Positions 34,390 to 43,620 of a stretch of DNA of 64,000 nt are shown here, piece by piece. Within the stretch, counting starts at the first letter, position 1. Every line of letters starts with the position of its first letter. The position numbers were made by a program, and so were the translations under genes. The notes under the pieces are model-generated. The model did no database searches, had not been told where the DNA came from, and saw only the letters and a program-made list of their open reading frames with translations. Source of the stretch: Flavobacterium limi (GTDB taxonomy: Bacteria; Bacteroidota; Bacteroidia; Flavobacteriales; Flavobacteriaceae); contig NZ_JAADZV010000001.1 in NCBI RefSeq assembly GCF_010645075.1, forward strand, positions 62,001 through 126,000, read 5' to 3'.

Positions 34390-35586
34390 ATGTATAAAAT
34401 TACAATGAAGTCAATTTTTGCTGCGTCTGTTTTTTTGGCAGGTGTCAGTGGGGGTTTCGCACAAGACATTTTAGTCAATTCACTAAAGTTAAATGCAAGT
34501 GATAAAAGCAAGGAAAACTTTAAATTTACTGAAGTAATTAATTTAGGGACTACTTCAGTAAAATTGCAGGGTTCTTCAGGAACTTGCTGGAGTTATTCTA
34601 CCAATTCATTTTTAGAATCTGAAATGATCCGTTTAGGAAAACAGCCGGTTGAATTATCCCAGATTTTTTCTGCAAGGAATGTATATGTTGAAAAAGGAAA
34701 AAATTATGTACGTATGCATGGTGCAGTAACTTTGGGTGACGGAGGTTCTTTGCACGATGTAATTAACATGTATAAAAAATATGGAACTTTACCCAGAGAA
34801 GTCTACACTGGACTTAACTACGGAACAGATAAAAATAAATTTGCAGAAATGGCGGCTCTTATTGAAGGAGTTTTGACAGCCGTTGTTAAAAATCCAAATG
34901 GTGAATTAACCCCAAACTGGGAAAAAGCATATGCTTCTGTTATAGACTCTTATTTAGGGAAAGTTCCGGATAATTTTACTTTTAAAGGAAAAAGTTATAC
35001 ACCACAAAGTTTTGCAAAAGAAGTAGTGGGAATTAATCCTGATGACTATGTAGAAATGTCATCATTTACGAGTGCCCCGTATTATCAAAAAACATTATTA
35101 GCAGTGCCGGATAACTGGTCATTTGATCAGGTTTATAATGTAAAAGTAAACGATATGACTGATGTTATAGATAATGCTTTGAAGAAAGGTTACACTGTGG
35201 CCTGGGCGACAGACGTAAGCGAAAAAAGTTTCAGTTGGAAAAATGGTGTTGCATATGTTGCTACAAAAAAATATGATGATATGACAGCTGAAGAAAAGGC
35301 CGACATGTTCAACGGACCAAAAGCAGAGCCTGAAATTACTCCTGAAATGCGTCAGGCTGCTTTTGATAACTATCAGACTACAGACGATCATGGAATGCAT
35401 ATTATTGGCCTTGCAAAAGATCAGACGGGGAAAGAATATTATATCGTAAAAAATTCTTGGGGAGAAACAAATGACTATAAAGGTTTCTTGTTTGTGACTA
35501 AAAATTTCGTAAAATATAAAACAACCGCCTTAATGGTTAATAAAGGCGGAATTCCATCAGAGATTGCAAAAAAACTAGGAGTTTAA
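34390..35586 (+). CDS. C1 family (papain-type) cysteine peptidase, secreted
   Basis: About 398 residues with a signal peptide ending near GGFAQD. The catalytic cysteine is Cys66 in GSSGTCWSYS, the histidine is in DDHGMHIIGLA and the asparagine in VKNSWGE. The NGSLHD-like region (GDGGSLHDVINMYKKYG) and the long insert before the histidine fit the bleomycin hydrolase/aminopeptidase C subgroup (C1B), here exported rather than cytosolic. The ATG at 34390 is preferred to a TTG six bases upstream; a third option at 34405 also leaves a signal peptide. Monocistronic. Confidence 0.9.
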   Translation: MYKITMKSIFAASVFLAGVSGGFAQDILVNSLKLNASDKSKENFKFTEVINLGTTSVKLQGSSGTCWSYSTNSFLESEMIRLGKQPVELSQIFSARNVYVEKGKNYVRMHGAVTLGDGGSLHDVINMYKKYGTLPREVYTGLNYGTDKNKFAEMAALIEGVLTAVVKNPNGELTPNWEKAYASVIDSYLGKVPDNFTFKGKSYTPQSFAKEVVGINPDDYVEMSSFTSAPYYQKTLLAVPDNWSFDQVYNVKVNDMTDVIDNALKKGYTVAWATDVSEKSFSWKNGVAYVATKKYDDMTAEEKADMFNGPKAEPEITPEMRQAAFDNYQTTDDHGMHIIGLAKDQTGKEYYIVKNSWGETNDYKGFLFVTKNFVKYKTTALMVNKGGIPSEIAKKLGV

Positions 35587-35749
35587 TTTTATAAAATTTT
35601 AATTATCCTGACAGGACTTATAAGCAATATGTTTTTGAGATTTGTCGGGATTTTTGTTGTTATTTTGGCAATATATATTAGATTAATAAGTTAATTTGTA
35701 AAACAGGTCATGTCTATATTTTTTGTAACAGAAATAAATTAATTGAAAA

Positions 35750-36475
35750 ATGAGAACATTTGTTATAGGTGACATTCATGGAGGCTTACTTGCATTAGAG
35801 CAGGTCATGAAAAGAGCTGAAGTTACTGAAAAAGATACTCTAATATTTCTTGGAGATTACGTTGACGGATGGAGTCAGTCTCCTCAGGTAATTGATTATT
35901 TGATAGGTCTTCAGAGTAAGCAAAACTGCATTTGTATCAGAGGAAATCACGACGAGCTATTATTAGAATGGCTTAAAAATGCAAAAAATAATGAACTTTG
36001 GTACCAACATGGCGGAGAAGCTACAGTTTTGGCTTATGAAAAATTAAATAAAGGTGAGAAACAAGTACATATTGATTTTTTAGAGTCATTGGAGGATTAT
36101 CATCTGGATGAACAAAACCGTTTATTTGTTCATGCCGGTTTTACAAACTTAAATGGCGTTGGTTATGAATACTTTCCAAAATTATTTTACTGGGACAGGA
36201 CTTTGTGGGAAACAGCACTATCCTTAGATCAGGGTATAAAAAAAGACGATTTGTATTATCCGAAAAGGTTTACATTGTACAATGAAATTTTTATTGGTCA
36301 TACACCAGTCAGCCGTATTGGAGAAACTGTTCCTGTGAACAAAGCCTGTGTTTGGAATATTGATACCGGAGCTGCCTTTAAGGGGCCTTTGACAATAATG
36401 AATGTTGACACAAAAGAGTTTTGGCAAAGTGAGCCTTTAAATGAATTGTATTCTAATGAAAGAGGAAGAAATTAA
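35750..36475 (+). CDS. Metallophosphoesterase (PPP-type phosphatase)
   Basis: A 241-residue protein with the full metallophosphoesterase signature: GDIHGG (residues 7-12), GDYVDGW near 35-41, GNHDE near 66-70, and the histidine-containing HAGF and GHTPV motifs. This matches bacterial serine/threonine phosphatases of the PrpA/PrpB and ApaH-like group; the substrate (phosphoprotein or Ap4A) cannot be decided. It is followed after 42 bases by the DUF6646 outer membrane gene. Confidence 0.92.
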   Translation: MRTFVIGDIHGGLLALEQVMKRAEVTEKDTLIFLGDYVDGWSQSPQVIDYLIGLQSKQNCICIRGNHDELLLEWLKNAKNNELWYQHGGEATVLAYEKLNKGEKQVHIDFLESLEDYHLDEQNRLFVHAGFTNLNGVGYEYFPKLFYWDRTLWETALSLDQGIKKDDLYYPKRFTLYNEIFIGHTPVSRIGETVPVNKACVWNIDTGAAFKGPLTIMNVDTKEFWQSEPLNELYSNERGRN

Positions 36476-36517
36476 GTTCCAATATTCTATTTTTATATTT
36501 TAAAAAATTAAAGATTT

Positions 36518-37048
36518 ATGAAAAATATTATGATACTATTATTCGTGGCATCCATTGGGATTGTGCAGGCACAGCAGGCTTTTAAAGGGAAAGGAGATAC
36601 TAAAATTAATATTGGGGCCAACATACAGGATGGTGGGTCAGGCATTCAGGGTTCAGTTGATTTTGGTTTGGCGGAAAATTTTTCTTATGGTTTTGTTGCT
36701 TCTTATTTGTTGGGAGTGAATGAATTTTCAGGTTTTTATAATGGTGGAACAACGCAGTATACTAATGAAAAGCCTGATTTTAAGGATCGCTTCGATGCCA
36801 AATTCAGAATTAATGCCAATATAGGAAACGTCTTAAATGTTGACGAAAAGCTGGATGTTTATCCAGGTTTAAGTTTAGGTTTGAAAAATTTTGGTGGTCA
36901 TGTGGGAGGGCGTTATTTTTTTACTGATGGATTTGGAGTATTTACTGAATTAGGATTTCCAATTGCAAAATATAGTGATGATAATGATCTGTTCGATGAT
37001 TTAAATAATCAGGTCACTTTTAGTTTAGGCGCTTCTTTTAATTTGTAA
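36518..37048 (+). CDS. DUF6646 outer membrane beta-barrel protein
   Basis: A 176-residue protein with signal peptide (ending VQAQQ) followed by alternating strands with aromatic ends (NFSYGFVASYLL, HVGGRYFFTDGFGVFTELGFPIA) and a terminal strand VTFSLGASFNL, typical of a small eight-strand outer membrane barrel. It appears to belong to the family annotated DUF6646 in flavobacteria. Function unknown. It could share the transcript of the phosphoesterase gene 42 bases upstream. Confidence 0.8.
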   Translation: MKNIMILLFVASIGIVQAQQAFKGKGDTKINIGANIQDGGSGIQGSVDFGLAENFSYGFVASYLLGVNEFSGFYNGGTTQYTNEKPDFKDRFDAKFRINANIGNVLNVDEKLDVYPGLSLGLKNFGGHVGGRYFFTDGFGVFTELGFPIAKYSDDNDLFDDLNNQVTFSLGASFNL

Positions 37049-37079
37049 AGAAGAGATATACAAGTAAAATTTTTTAAAG

Positions 37080-37117
37080 AGCGATGATTTGAATCTTCAA
37101 ATTGTCGCTTTTTTTTA
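37080..37117 (+). terminator. Terminator after the DUF6646 gene
   Basis: Stem AGCGATGATTTGAA with TTCAAATTGTCGCT (two central mismatches) and a run of eight T residues. Confidence 0.8.
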
Positions 37118-37328
37118 TTTTTTAAAATTAAAATAATTTATGTTTTCTCTTTTTAAAATAAAACAATTAAGAGAGAATAATTTATTTGAAAATTTTTGAA
37201 TTTGGATATTCCTAAATAAGAATATTCTGTTGTTTTGGTTGTAGTCATTCTGAAAATTCCGTTATCTGTTTTTATGAATTTATTTTTTCTTATAAACGCA
37301 ATGTTTATAAGGGTTTTTGTTAGTTTTA

Positions 37329-37346
37329 AACTATAACGTTATAGTT
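37329..37346. promoter_or_regulatory. 18-bp perfect palindrome upstream of pectate lyase 1
   Basis: AACTATAACGTTATAGTT reads the same on both strands with a central CG, the shape of a dimeric repressor operator. It lies 149 bases before the start codon. The rest of the 445-base gap (37049-37494) holds no gene. Confidence 0.5.
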
Positions 37347-37394
37347 GTATTATTGATTTATTTTGGGAATATTTTTTTCATTATGTGTATTTTT

Positions 37395-37432
37395 AATAGA
37401 TATTTTTTTGTGATTAGAAAAAAATATCTATT
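37395..37432. repeat. 15-bp perfect inverted repeat upstream of pectate lyase 1
   Basis: AATAGATATTTTTTT (37395-37409) and AAAAAAATATCTATT (37418-37432) are perfectly complementary with an 8-base spacer. No G+C core is present, so it is not a usual terminator; it may be a leader hairpin or a DNA site. Confidence 0.5.
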
Positions 37433-37436
37433 TTAG

Positions 37437-37450
37437 TGTAATCGATTACA
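37437..37450. promoter_or_regulatory. LacI-type operator palindrome, pectate lyase 1
   Basis: TGTAATCGATTACA is a perfect palindrome with central CG, the form of many LacI-family operators. It lies 44 bases before the start codon. The same palindrome core occurs before the second pectate lyase. Confidence 0.65.
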
Positions 37451-37494
37451 TTTTTCGATGGCTTAAAACTATCTATTCACTTAAACCACTATTT

Positions 37495-40329
37495 ATGAAA
37501 AGAATTTTACTTTACATGGCTTTGCTATTAGTTTTTCTACAACTTCAAGCGCAAACCATTACAAAATCCTCAGGATGGCTTGAATCAGCTTTTGTAGAAT
37601 GGTCACCTGTAGCGGGAGCCGACAGTTATAATGTTTATTATACTGGTGGAGGAGAAACAAACAAAAAAATTGACGAGCAGCTGATTCGTAGTTATGGAAC
37701 CTATTTTCGGGCAGATGTGCCTGGTATAGCAGCAGGAAGCTATGCCTTAACAGTAAAGCCGGTTACGGCAAGCGTAGAAGGGACTGGAACAACAATATCT
37801 GGTCTGACTGTTATTGCTCATGACCGTAATGGTTTCGCTTTTGATGGCGGTCGTGTTCCGGGGGGATATAAGACTGATGGTACACCTAAGACAGGAGCTG
37901 TGATTTTGTATATTACTCAAAATACTAAGAATACTATTGCTTTTAATATTGTCACCAGTAGTAAAGGAGCTGTTACAAATTATGTTGGACTCCAGAATAT
38001 TTTGTATGGTATTAAAAAAGGATATGATACCCGACCATTTATTATTCGTTTGATTGGTAATATTACTGATATGAGCGTAATGGAAGGTGGCGATATTACT
38101 ATTGAAAATGCAAATAATGCAAGTAGCTATCTTACATTAGAAGGTGTAGGAAATGATGCTGTGGTAAACGGAATGGGGGTTCGCCTTAAATCAGCATCGA
38201 ATATTGAGATTAGTAATCTTGGCTTTATGAACTGCAATAGTACAGCCGGTGATAATATAGGTATGCAGCAGGATAATGACCATATTTGGGTTCATAATAA
38301 TGATTTGTTTTATGGAAATGCAGGTAGTGATGCGGATCAAATAAAAGGTGATGGAGCATTAGATAATAAAAACTCAACTTATATCACATTATCTTATAAT
38401 CATTTTTGGGATAGTGGAAAAGCAAGCCTCCTGGGACTGAGTGAAGGAACAACCACTGGATTGTATATTACTTACCATCACAACTGGTTTGATCATTCAG
38501 ATTCTCGCCATCCACGTGTTCGTTACTACTCTGCCCATATTTACAACAATTATTACGATGGTAATGCTAAATATGGAGCGGGCTCAACTTCGGGATCTTC
38601 CTTATTTATTGAGGGTAATTATTTCCGCAACAGCAAAAATCCAATGATGACTTCCATGCAGGGTACTGATATATGGAGTAGTAGCAAGCAGGCAAATGAT
38701 GCGGCAAATCAGGGTACGTTTTCAGGAGAGGCCGGAGGAACTATTAAAGCTTTCAATAATACATTTGATGCCGATATTGCCACAAATAGCATGCGTTTTG
38801 TAGCTTATGGCGATACCAATCCTTTATATAATATTGCAGGAAAAATTAGCTCAACATCTGATTTTGATGCTTATTTGGCTACAAGCAGGGATGAAGTTGT
38901 TCCGGCTACGGTAACTTCAAAATCGGGAGGAAATACATATAATAATTTTGATACCAATGCAGCCTTATATGTCAAAAATCTGACAATAGATTCTCCTGCT
39001 GATGCTAAAACGAAGGTTGTTCAATATGCAGGCCGTGTTTCGGGAGGGGATTTGAAATGGGCATTTAATAATTCTGTTGATGATACTTCATACCTGGTAA
39101 TTTCGGCATTGAAGACTTCGCTTACAAATTATGTTTCAAAAATGGTTGCTGTTCAGGGCGAAACAGTAGCTCCAGGAAATCAAACCTTAGCAGCAACAAC
39201 AAACAACAATAATCAAACAGTATCTAGTGGTACTGCAATTAGCAATATTGTATTCACTTGGGGTGGAGATGCTTCAGACGCATCTGTAACAGGATTGCCA
39301 AATGGAATCACTGCTACAAAAAATACTGCTGCTAAAACGTTAACTCTTTCAGGAATACCTACTGAAACTATGGAGTATACAGTTTCGACTACAGGAAGTG
39401 CAGGGACTTCTGCTTCAGATTCCGGAACAATTACAATGCTGCCTCCAAGCAGCCAGGTTCTTACTTCAACTAGTAATAATAATAGTCAGACAATAACTTT
39501 GGGTGCAGCTATTGCTCCGATTGTTTTAACATGGAGCGGGGATGCGCTAGATGCGGAAGCAGGTACTTTGCCTGCTGGGCTTAATGTTGTAAAAGATGTA
39601 ATAGCAAAAACAATTACAATTTCTGGTACGCCAACTGCTACAGGTTCAGTAACGTTTACGGTAATGACTTCGGGTAATGTAGGAACTCCGGTTGCTGTAT
39701 CGGGAACAATTACTGTTAATGCAGTTTCTGTTGGTGATCAAATACATAATTTTACCGCTACATATACTTTAGTGAATAATTTTTATACTATTACAGGAAA
39801 TCTATCTGATAGTAAAGGAACTGTTTCTTATAATGGATTGACATTAACTAAAGGTTTAAAAATAGAATCATCAGCCGGTGTTGTTAGCTATACTACGACT
39901 CAAGAGAGTACTTTGACCTTAGTTTTTGCAGAAGCGGGTGCAAGGATTAAAATTGATGGTATATCCAGAACAGCTTCTTCAGGAATTATTTCCTTAACCC
40001 TTGCTGCAGGAAATCATACACTAAGCAGGGATTCTGGAACTACAACATTGTACTATGTCAAGACTTCATATCCGACATTGGGTTTAGAAGATAATGTTCA
40101 GGCTCTAAAACTAGCAGTATATCCTAATCCTGTTTCGGATCAATTGTATTTATCTTCAGAAGGGCAAAAAGTAAATGGTATTATGATTTATAATATGTTT
40201 GGTGCGTTGGTGAAAAATGTTTCAAATGAGGCTGATGCTTTGGATGTAAGCGATCTTGCTACGGGGAATTATGTAGTAAGGGTAACTACAGATCAGGGTA
40301 CTTTTACAAAGAAAATTATTAAAAAATAA
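37495..40329 (+). CDS. Secreted pectate lyase (PL1) with T9SS type A sorting domain
   Basis: This 944-residue protein should cleave polygalacturonate by beta-elimination outside the cell. Order: signal peptide (to LQAQT), a fibronectin III-like domain (about 22-105, VEWSPVAGADSYNVYYTGGG), a PL1 parallel beta-helix (about 110-520) with the calcium-site segment DADQIKGDG near 280-288 and the catalytic RHPRVR near 337-342, two Ig/putative-Ig-fold modules of about 90 residues (each starting with a Q-T/L-x-x-N-N-N motif), a small beta module (GDQIHNFTATY), and a C-terminal T9SS type A tail (YPNPVSDQL to GTFTKKIIKK). It is followed by a close paralogue, and an operator palindrome precedes it. Confidence 0.92.
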   Translation: MKRILLYMALLLVFLQLQAQTITKSSGWLESAFVEWSPVAGADSYNVYYTGGGETNKKIDEQLIRSYGTYFRADVPGIAAGSYALTVKPVTASVEGTGTTISGLTVIAHDRNGFAFDGGRVPGGYKTDGTPKTGAVILYITQNTKNTIAFNIVTSSKGAVTNYVGLQNILYGIKKGYDTRPFIIRLIGNITDMSVMEGGDITIENANNASSYLTLEGVGNDAVVNGMGVRLKSASNIEISNLGFMNCNSTAGDNIGMQQDNDHIWVHNNDLFYGNAGSDADQIKGDGALDNKNSTYITLSYNHFWDSGKASLLGLSEGTTTGLYITYHHNWFDHSDSRHPRVRYYSAHIYNNYYDGNAKYGAGSTSGSSLFIEGNYFRNSKNPMMTSMQGTDIWSSSKQANDAANQGTFSGEAGGTIKAFNNTFDADIATNSMRFVAYGDTNPLYNIAGKISSTSDFDAYLATSRDEVVPATVTSKSGGNTYNNFDTNAALYVKNLTIDSPADAKTKVVQYAGRVSGGDLKWAFNNSVDDTSYLVISALKTSLTNYVSKMVAVQGETVAPGNQTLAATTNNNNQTVSSGTAISNIVFTWGGDASDASVTGLPNGITATKNTAAKTLTLSGIPTETMEYTVSTTGSAGTSASDSGTITMLPPSSQVLTSTSNNNSQTITLGAAIAPIVLTWSGDALDAEAGTLPAGLNVVKDVIAKTITISGTPTATGSVTFTVMTSGNVGTPVAVSGTITVNAVSVGDQIHNFTATYTLVNNFYTITGNLSDSKGTVSYNGLTLTKGLKIESSAGVVSYTTTQESTLTLVFAEAGARIKIDGISRTASSGIISLTLAAGNHTLSRDSGTTTLYYVKTSYPTLGLEDNVQALKLAVYPNPVSDQLYLSSEGQKVNGIMIYNMFGALVKNVSNEADALDVSDLATGNYVVRVTTDQGTFTKKIIKK

Positions 40330-40347
40330 TTAGTATTGAAAATTCTT

Positions 40348-40376
40348 AAAGGGCTTCCAATTGGGGGCCTTTTTTT
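40348..40376 (+). terminator. Terminator after pectate lyase 1
   Basis: Stem AAAGGGCTTCC with GGGGGCCTTTT (T-G and G-T pairs) followed by T residues, so the two pectate lyase genes have separate transcripts. Confidence 0.7.
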
Positions 40377-40588
40377 ATTATTTGCTATTACCGATTGTAA
40401 TACAATAATGAAATTTTTAAACTTATTTAATTAATTAATTTTGAATTATAATTTTTTTCTTACACATTTAGGATTATTTAACATATTCAAATGTATAAAA
40501 ACAAAAATGATTATTTAAGTTATTTTATGTTAATTCTAATTTTGAAAATGTATCTAAACCTTAGCAAAATAAGGAACTTTAAAAAAGG

Positions 40589-40602
40589 TGTAATTTATTA
40601 CA
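40589..40602. promoter_or_regulatory. Operator-like site upstream of pectate lyase 2
   Basis: TGTAATTTATTACA has the same half-sites (TGTAAT, ATTACA) as the LacI-type palindrome but TT instead of the central CG. A further half-site AATTACA follows at 40615-40621. The 458-base gap 40330-40788 otherwise holds the terminator, the operator at 40709 and AT-rich spacer. Confidence 0.35.
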
Positions 40603-40708
40603 TTTTGTGCAACAAATTACATTTTAATTGTTTAAAGAATTAAATTATTGATTAATGTGTTTTTTTAATATCAAATTTTTATGAATAATATAATTTTATT
40701 TATTTTTA

Positions 40709-40722
40709 CGTAATCGATTACA
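40709..40722. promoter_or_regulatory. LacI-type operator palindrome, pectate lyase 2
   Basis: CGTAATCGATTACA contains the 12-bp perfect palindrome GTAATCGATTAC, shared with the site before pectate lyase 1. It lies 66 bases before the start codon. Confidence 0.65.
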
Positions 40723-40788
40723 CTTAATTTTAATTCGATAAAAAAATAAAAACCACTTAATAATAACTATCAATTAACCAAACCACAA

Positions 40789-43545
40789 ATGAGAAAAAAA
40801 CTATTTTTTTTGGCCGTTTTGTTTGTATCAATGCAAACATGGTCGCAGCAAATTAATGAATCAGCCGGCTGGCTGGAATCAGTGTTTGTAAAATGGCAGC
40901 CTGTCAGTAATGCCCAAACTTACAATGTTTATTATACGGGAAACGGTTTTACAGATAAAAAAATTGACAATCAGTTAATCCGTAGCTATGGTTCTTACTA
41001 TCGTGCTGATATTCCAGGGCTAAAAGCAGGCGCTTATATTGTAAAAATTAAACCGGTTATTTCTGGTGTTGAAGGAACTGGTACAACAACCGGAACTTTA
41101 ACCGTTTTGGCGCATGATCGTAACGGATTTGCCTTTGATGGGGGTAGGATTCCGGGAGGGTACAAAGCTGATGGAACTCCGAAAGACAACGCCGTGATTC
41201 TTTATATTACAAAGAATACCAAAAACACTATTTCAATGGATATTACCGGAGCCAGCTCCAATCCGTGTGTAGGACTTCAAAATATTTTGTATGCTATTAA
41301 AAAAGGAAAAGATACACGTCCGTTTATCATTCGACTACTTGGTAATATTACGGATATGTCTGTTATGGAAGGCGGGGATATCGTAATTGAAAATGCTAAC
41401 AATGCTTCAAGTTATCTTACACTGGAAGGTATTGGAAATGATGCTGTTGCTAATGGTTGGGGGGTTCGCCTAAAATCAGCATCAAATATTGAAATCAGCA
41501 ATATCGGGTTTATGAACTGTAACAGTACAGCCGGTGATAATGTTGGGATGCAGCAAAATAACGATCACGTATGGGTTCATAACTGTGATATGTTCTATGG
41601 AGATGCAGGAAGCGATGCAGACCAGATCAAAGGAGATGGTGCATTGGATAATAAATCTTCAACATATATTACATTGTCGTATAATCACTTTTGGGATAGC
41701 GGTAAAGCCAGTCTTTTAGGTTTGAGTGAAGGAACGACAACTGGTTTGTATATTACATATCACCATAACTGGTTTGATCATTCTGATTCCCGTCACCCTC
41801 GTGTTCGTTATTATTCTGCACATATTTATAACAACTACTATGATGGAAATTCAAAATACGGAGCCGGATCTACATTAGGTTCTTCTTTATTCATAGAAGG
41901 AAATGTTTTCAGAAATTGTAAATATCCGATGCTTACTTCTAAACAGGGTACAGATATTTTTTATGATTCTGAAGGTACTTTTTCTGGTGAAGCAGGAGGA
42001 ACTATCAAAGCTTTTAATAACTTTATGACTGGTCAGACACGTTATATTCCGTATAACACAACAAATTACCCTGTTGAGTTTGATGCTATTGAAGCTACAA
42101 CAAGAGGAGAAGTTATCAGCAGCAGTATTAAATCAAAACTGGGTGGCAATAGTTACAATAACTTTGATACCAATGCTGCATTGTATGTTAAAAATCTGGT
42201 TATCGATCAGCCGGCAGTCGCACAAACTAAGGTAACGCAATATTCCGGTCGTGTTTCGGGAGGAGATTTAAAATGGACTTTTGACAATGCTGTAGATGAT
42301 GCATCTTCGACTGTAATTACAGCATTAAAATCGGCTCTAACAAATTATACGGGAACATTGGTTTCAGTACAGGGTGAAACAAATGTTGTAAGCAATCAGA
42401 CTCTTTCTTCAACAAACAATAACAATCAGACTGTAACAAGTGGAACTGCAATTAGTTCAATCGTTTTTACCTGGGGTGGAGGTGCAACAGATGCTACAGT
42501 AACAGGATTACCGGTATCAGGAATTACTTTTGTAAAAAATACCACGGCGAAAACTATTACGATTACAGGAACCCCAACAGCAACAGTTTCTTATTCTATT
42601 GCTACTACAGGAACAGGAACAGCAGCCACAGGATCGGGAACCATTACAGTTACATCAGCAAGTGCTCAAACCCTTACTTCAACTGCCAATAATAATCAAA
42701 GTGTGACAACTGGTACAGCTATTAGTACAATTGTTTTTACCTGGGGCGGAAGTGCAACAGATGCTACAGTAACAGGGTTACCGGCATCAGGAATTACTTT
42801 TGTAAAAAATACAACAGCAAAAACTATTACGATTACAGGAACGCCTACAGCAACTGTTTCTTATTCGATTGCTACAGCGGGAACAGGAACAGTAGCTACA
42901 GGATCCGGAACAATTACAGTTACAGGTAATTCAGCCGGAAACCAGATTCATAATTTTACAGCTTCAGGAAAAACGAGTACATTTTACGCCATTACCGGAA
43001 ATATGAATTCGACTGCAGGTTCTGTAACCTATGCCGGACTAACATTGACAGCCCGTTTAAAAATTGAGTCCAGTACATCTATTGCATACACGACAACTGC
43101 TGCTTCGACACTAACATTGGTATTCGATTCTAATTTTACTGGAACAATAAAAGTAAATAATGTGTCTTATACTGCCGTTGCAGGAGTTGTTACGGTATCA
43201 CTTCCTGCAGGGAATAATACAATAACAAAAGGTTCTGTTGCAAATCTGTATTACATCAGGACCTCTTATAATACTACAGCACGTATGTCGGCAAACAGTT
43301 TAGTTGAAGAAGAAGCGGCTTCTGCAAAACTGACCTTATATCCAAATCCTGTTTTAAGTGAACTGAATATTGATTCTGATAAAGCAATTCAAAAAGTAGA
43401 AGTGTATAATTTAACAGGAGCATTGGTAAATGCACAACAAGGAAATAATAATAGTATTGACATGAGTAATCTTGCCAATGGAAGCTATTTGGTAAAAGTT
43501 TATACTGAAACGAACGTCACTGCAAAAATTATAATTAAAAAATAA
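40789..43545 (+). CDS. Secreted pectate lyase (PL1), second paralogue, T9SS type A tail
   Basis: This 918-residue protein has the same order as its upstream neighbour: signal peptide (to TWSQQ), fibronectin III-like domain, PL1 beta-helix with DADQIKGDG near 276-284 and catalytic RHPRVR near 335-340, two Ig-like modules, a small beta module (GNQIHNFTASGK) and a T9SS type A tail (YPNPVLSEL to NVTAKIIIKK). The lyase domains are almost the same residue by residue over long stretches, while the Ig-like modules of this copy are a fresh 270-bp tandem duplication (42394-42933). The pair clearly arose by gene duplication. No SusC/SusD pair is nearby. Confidence 0.92.
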   Translation: MRKKLFFLAVLFVSMQTWSQQINESAGWLESVFVKWQPVSNAQTYNVYYTGNGFTDKKIDNQLIRSYGSYYRADIPGLKAGAYIVKIKPVISGVEGTGTTTGTLTVLAHDRNGFAFDGGRIPGGYKADGTPKDNAVILYITKNTKNTISMDITGASSNPCVGLQNILYAIKKGKDTRPFIIRLLGNITDMSVMEGGDIVIENANNASSYLTLEGIGNDAVANGWGVRLKSASNIEISNIGFMNCNSTAGDNVGMQQNNDHVWVHNCDMFYGDAGSDADQIKGDGALDNKSSTYITLSYNHFWDSGKASLLGLSEGTTTGLYITYHHNWFDHSDSRHPRVRYYSAHIYNNYYDGNSKYGAGSTLGSSLFIEGNVFRNCKYPMLTSKQGTDIFYDSEGTFSGEAGGTIKAFNNFMTGQTRYIPYNTTNYPVEFDAIEATTRGEVISSSIKSKLGGNSYNNFDTNAALYVKNLVIDQPAVAQTKVTQYSGRVSGGDLKWTFDNAVDDASSTVITALKSALTNYTGTLVSVQGETNVVSNQTLSSTNNNNQTVTSGTAISSIVFTWGGGATDATVTGLPVSGITFVKNTTAKTITITGTPTATVSYSIATTGTGTAATGSGTITVTSASAQTLTSTANNNQSVTTGTAISTIVFTWGGSATDATVTGLPASGITFVKNTTAKTITITGTPTATVSYSIATAGTGTVATGSGTITVTGNSAGNQIHNFTASGKTSTFYAITGNMNSTAGSVTYAGLTLTARLKIESSTSIAYTTTAASTLTLVFDSNFTGTIKVNNVSYTAVAGVVTVSLPAGNNTITKGSVANLYYIRTSYNTTARMSANSLVEEEAASAKLTLYPNPVLSELNIDSDKAIQKVEVYNLTGALVNAQQGNNNSIDMSNLANGSYLVKVYTETNVTAKIIIKK
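42394..42933 (+). repeat. Two 270-bp tandem units encoding Ig-like modules
   Basis: Units 42394-42663 and 42664-42933 are about nine-tenths identical in DNA and encode modules of 90 residues with TGTAIS, IVFTWGG and TGTPTATVSYSIAT in both. Confidence 0.8.
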
Positions 43546-43574
43546 TAAACCAGCTAACTAACCATTATTCAAAG

Positions 43575-43606
43575 CAAAAGGCTTCCTAAATTTTGGAAGC
43601 CTTTTG
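43575..43606. terminator. Bidirectional terminator between pectate lyase 2 and the aldehyde dehydrogenase gene
   Basis: A 12-bp perfect stem (CAAAAGGCTTCC with GGAAGCCTTTTG) and 8-nt loop lies between converging stops. Confidence 0.8.
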
Positions 43607-43620
43607 TGTATTTAATTATT

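Noticed and set aside
37495..43545. Polysaccharide utilisation locus with SusC/SusD
   Set aside because: Only the two lyases are present; neighbouring genes are unrelated and no SusC/SusD pair occurs within several kilobases.
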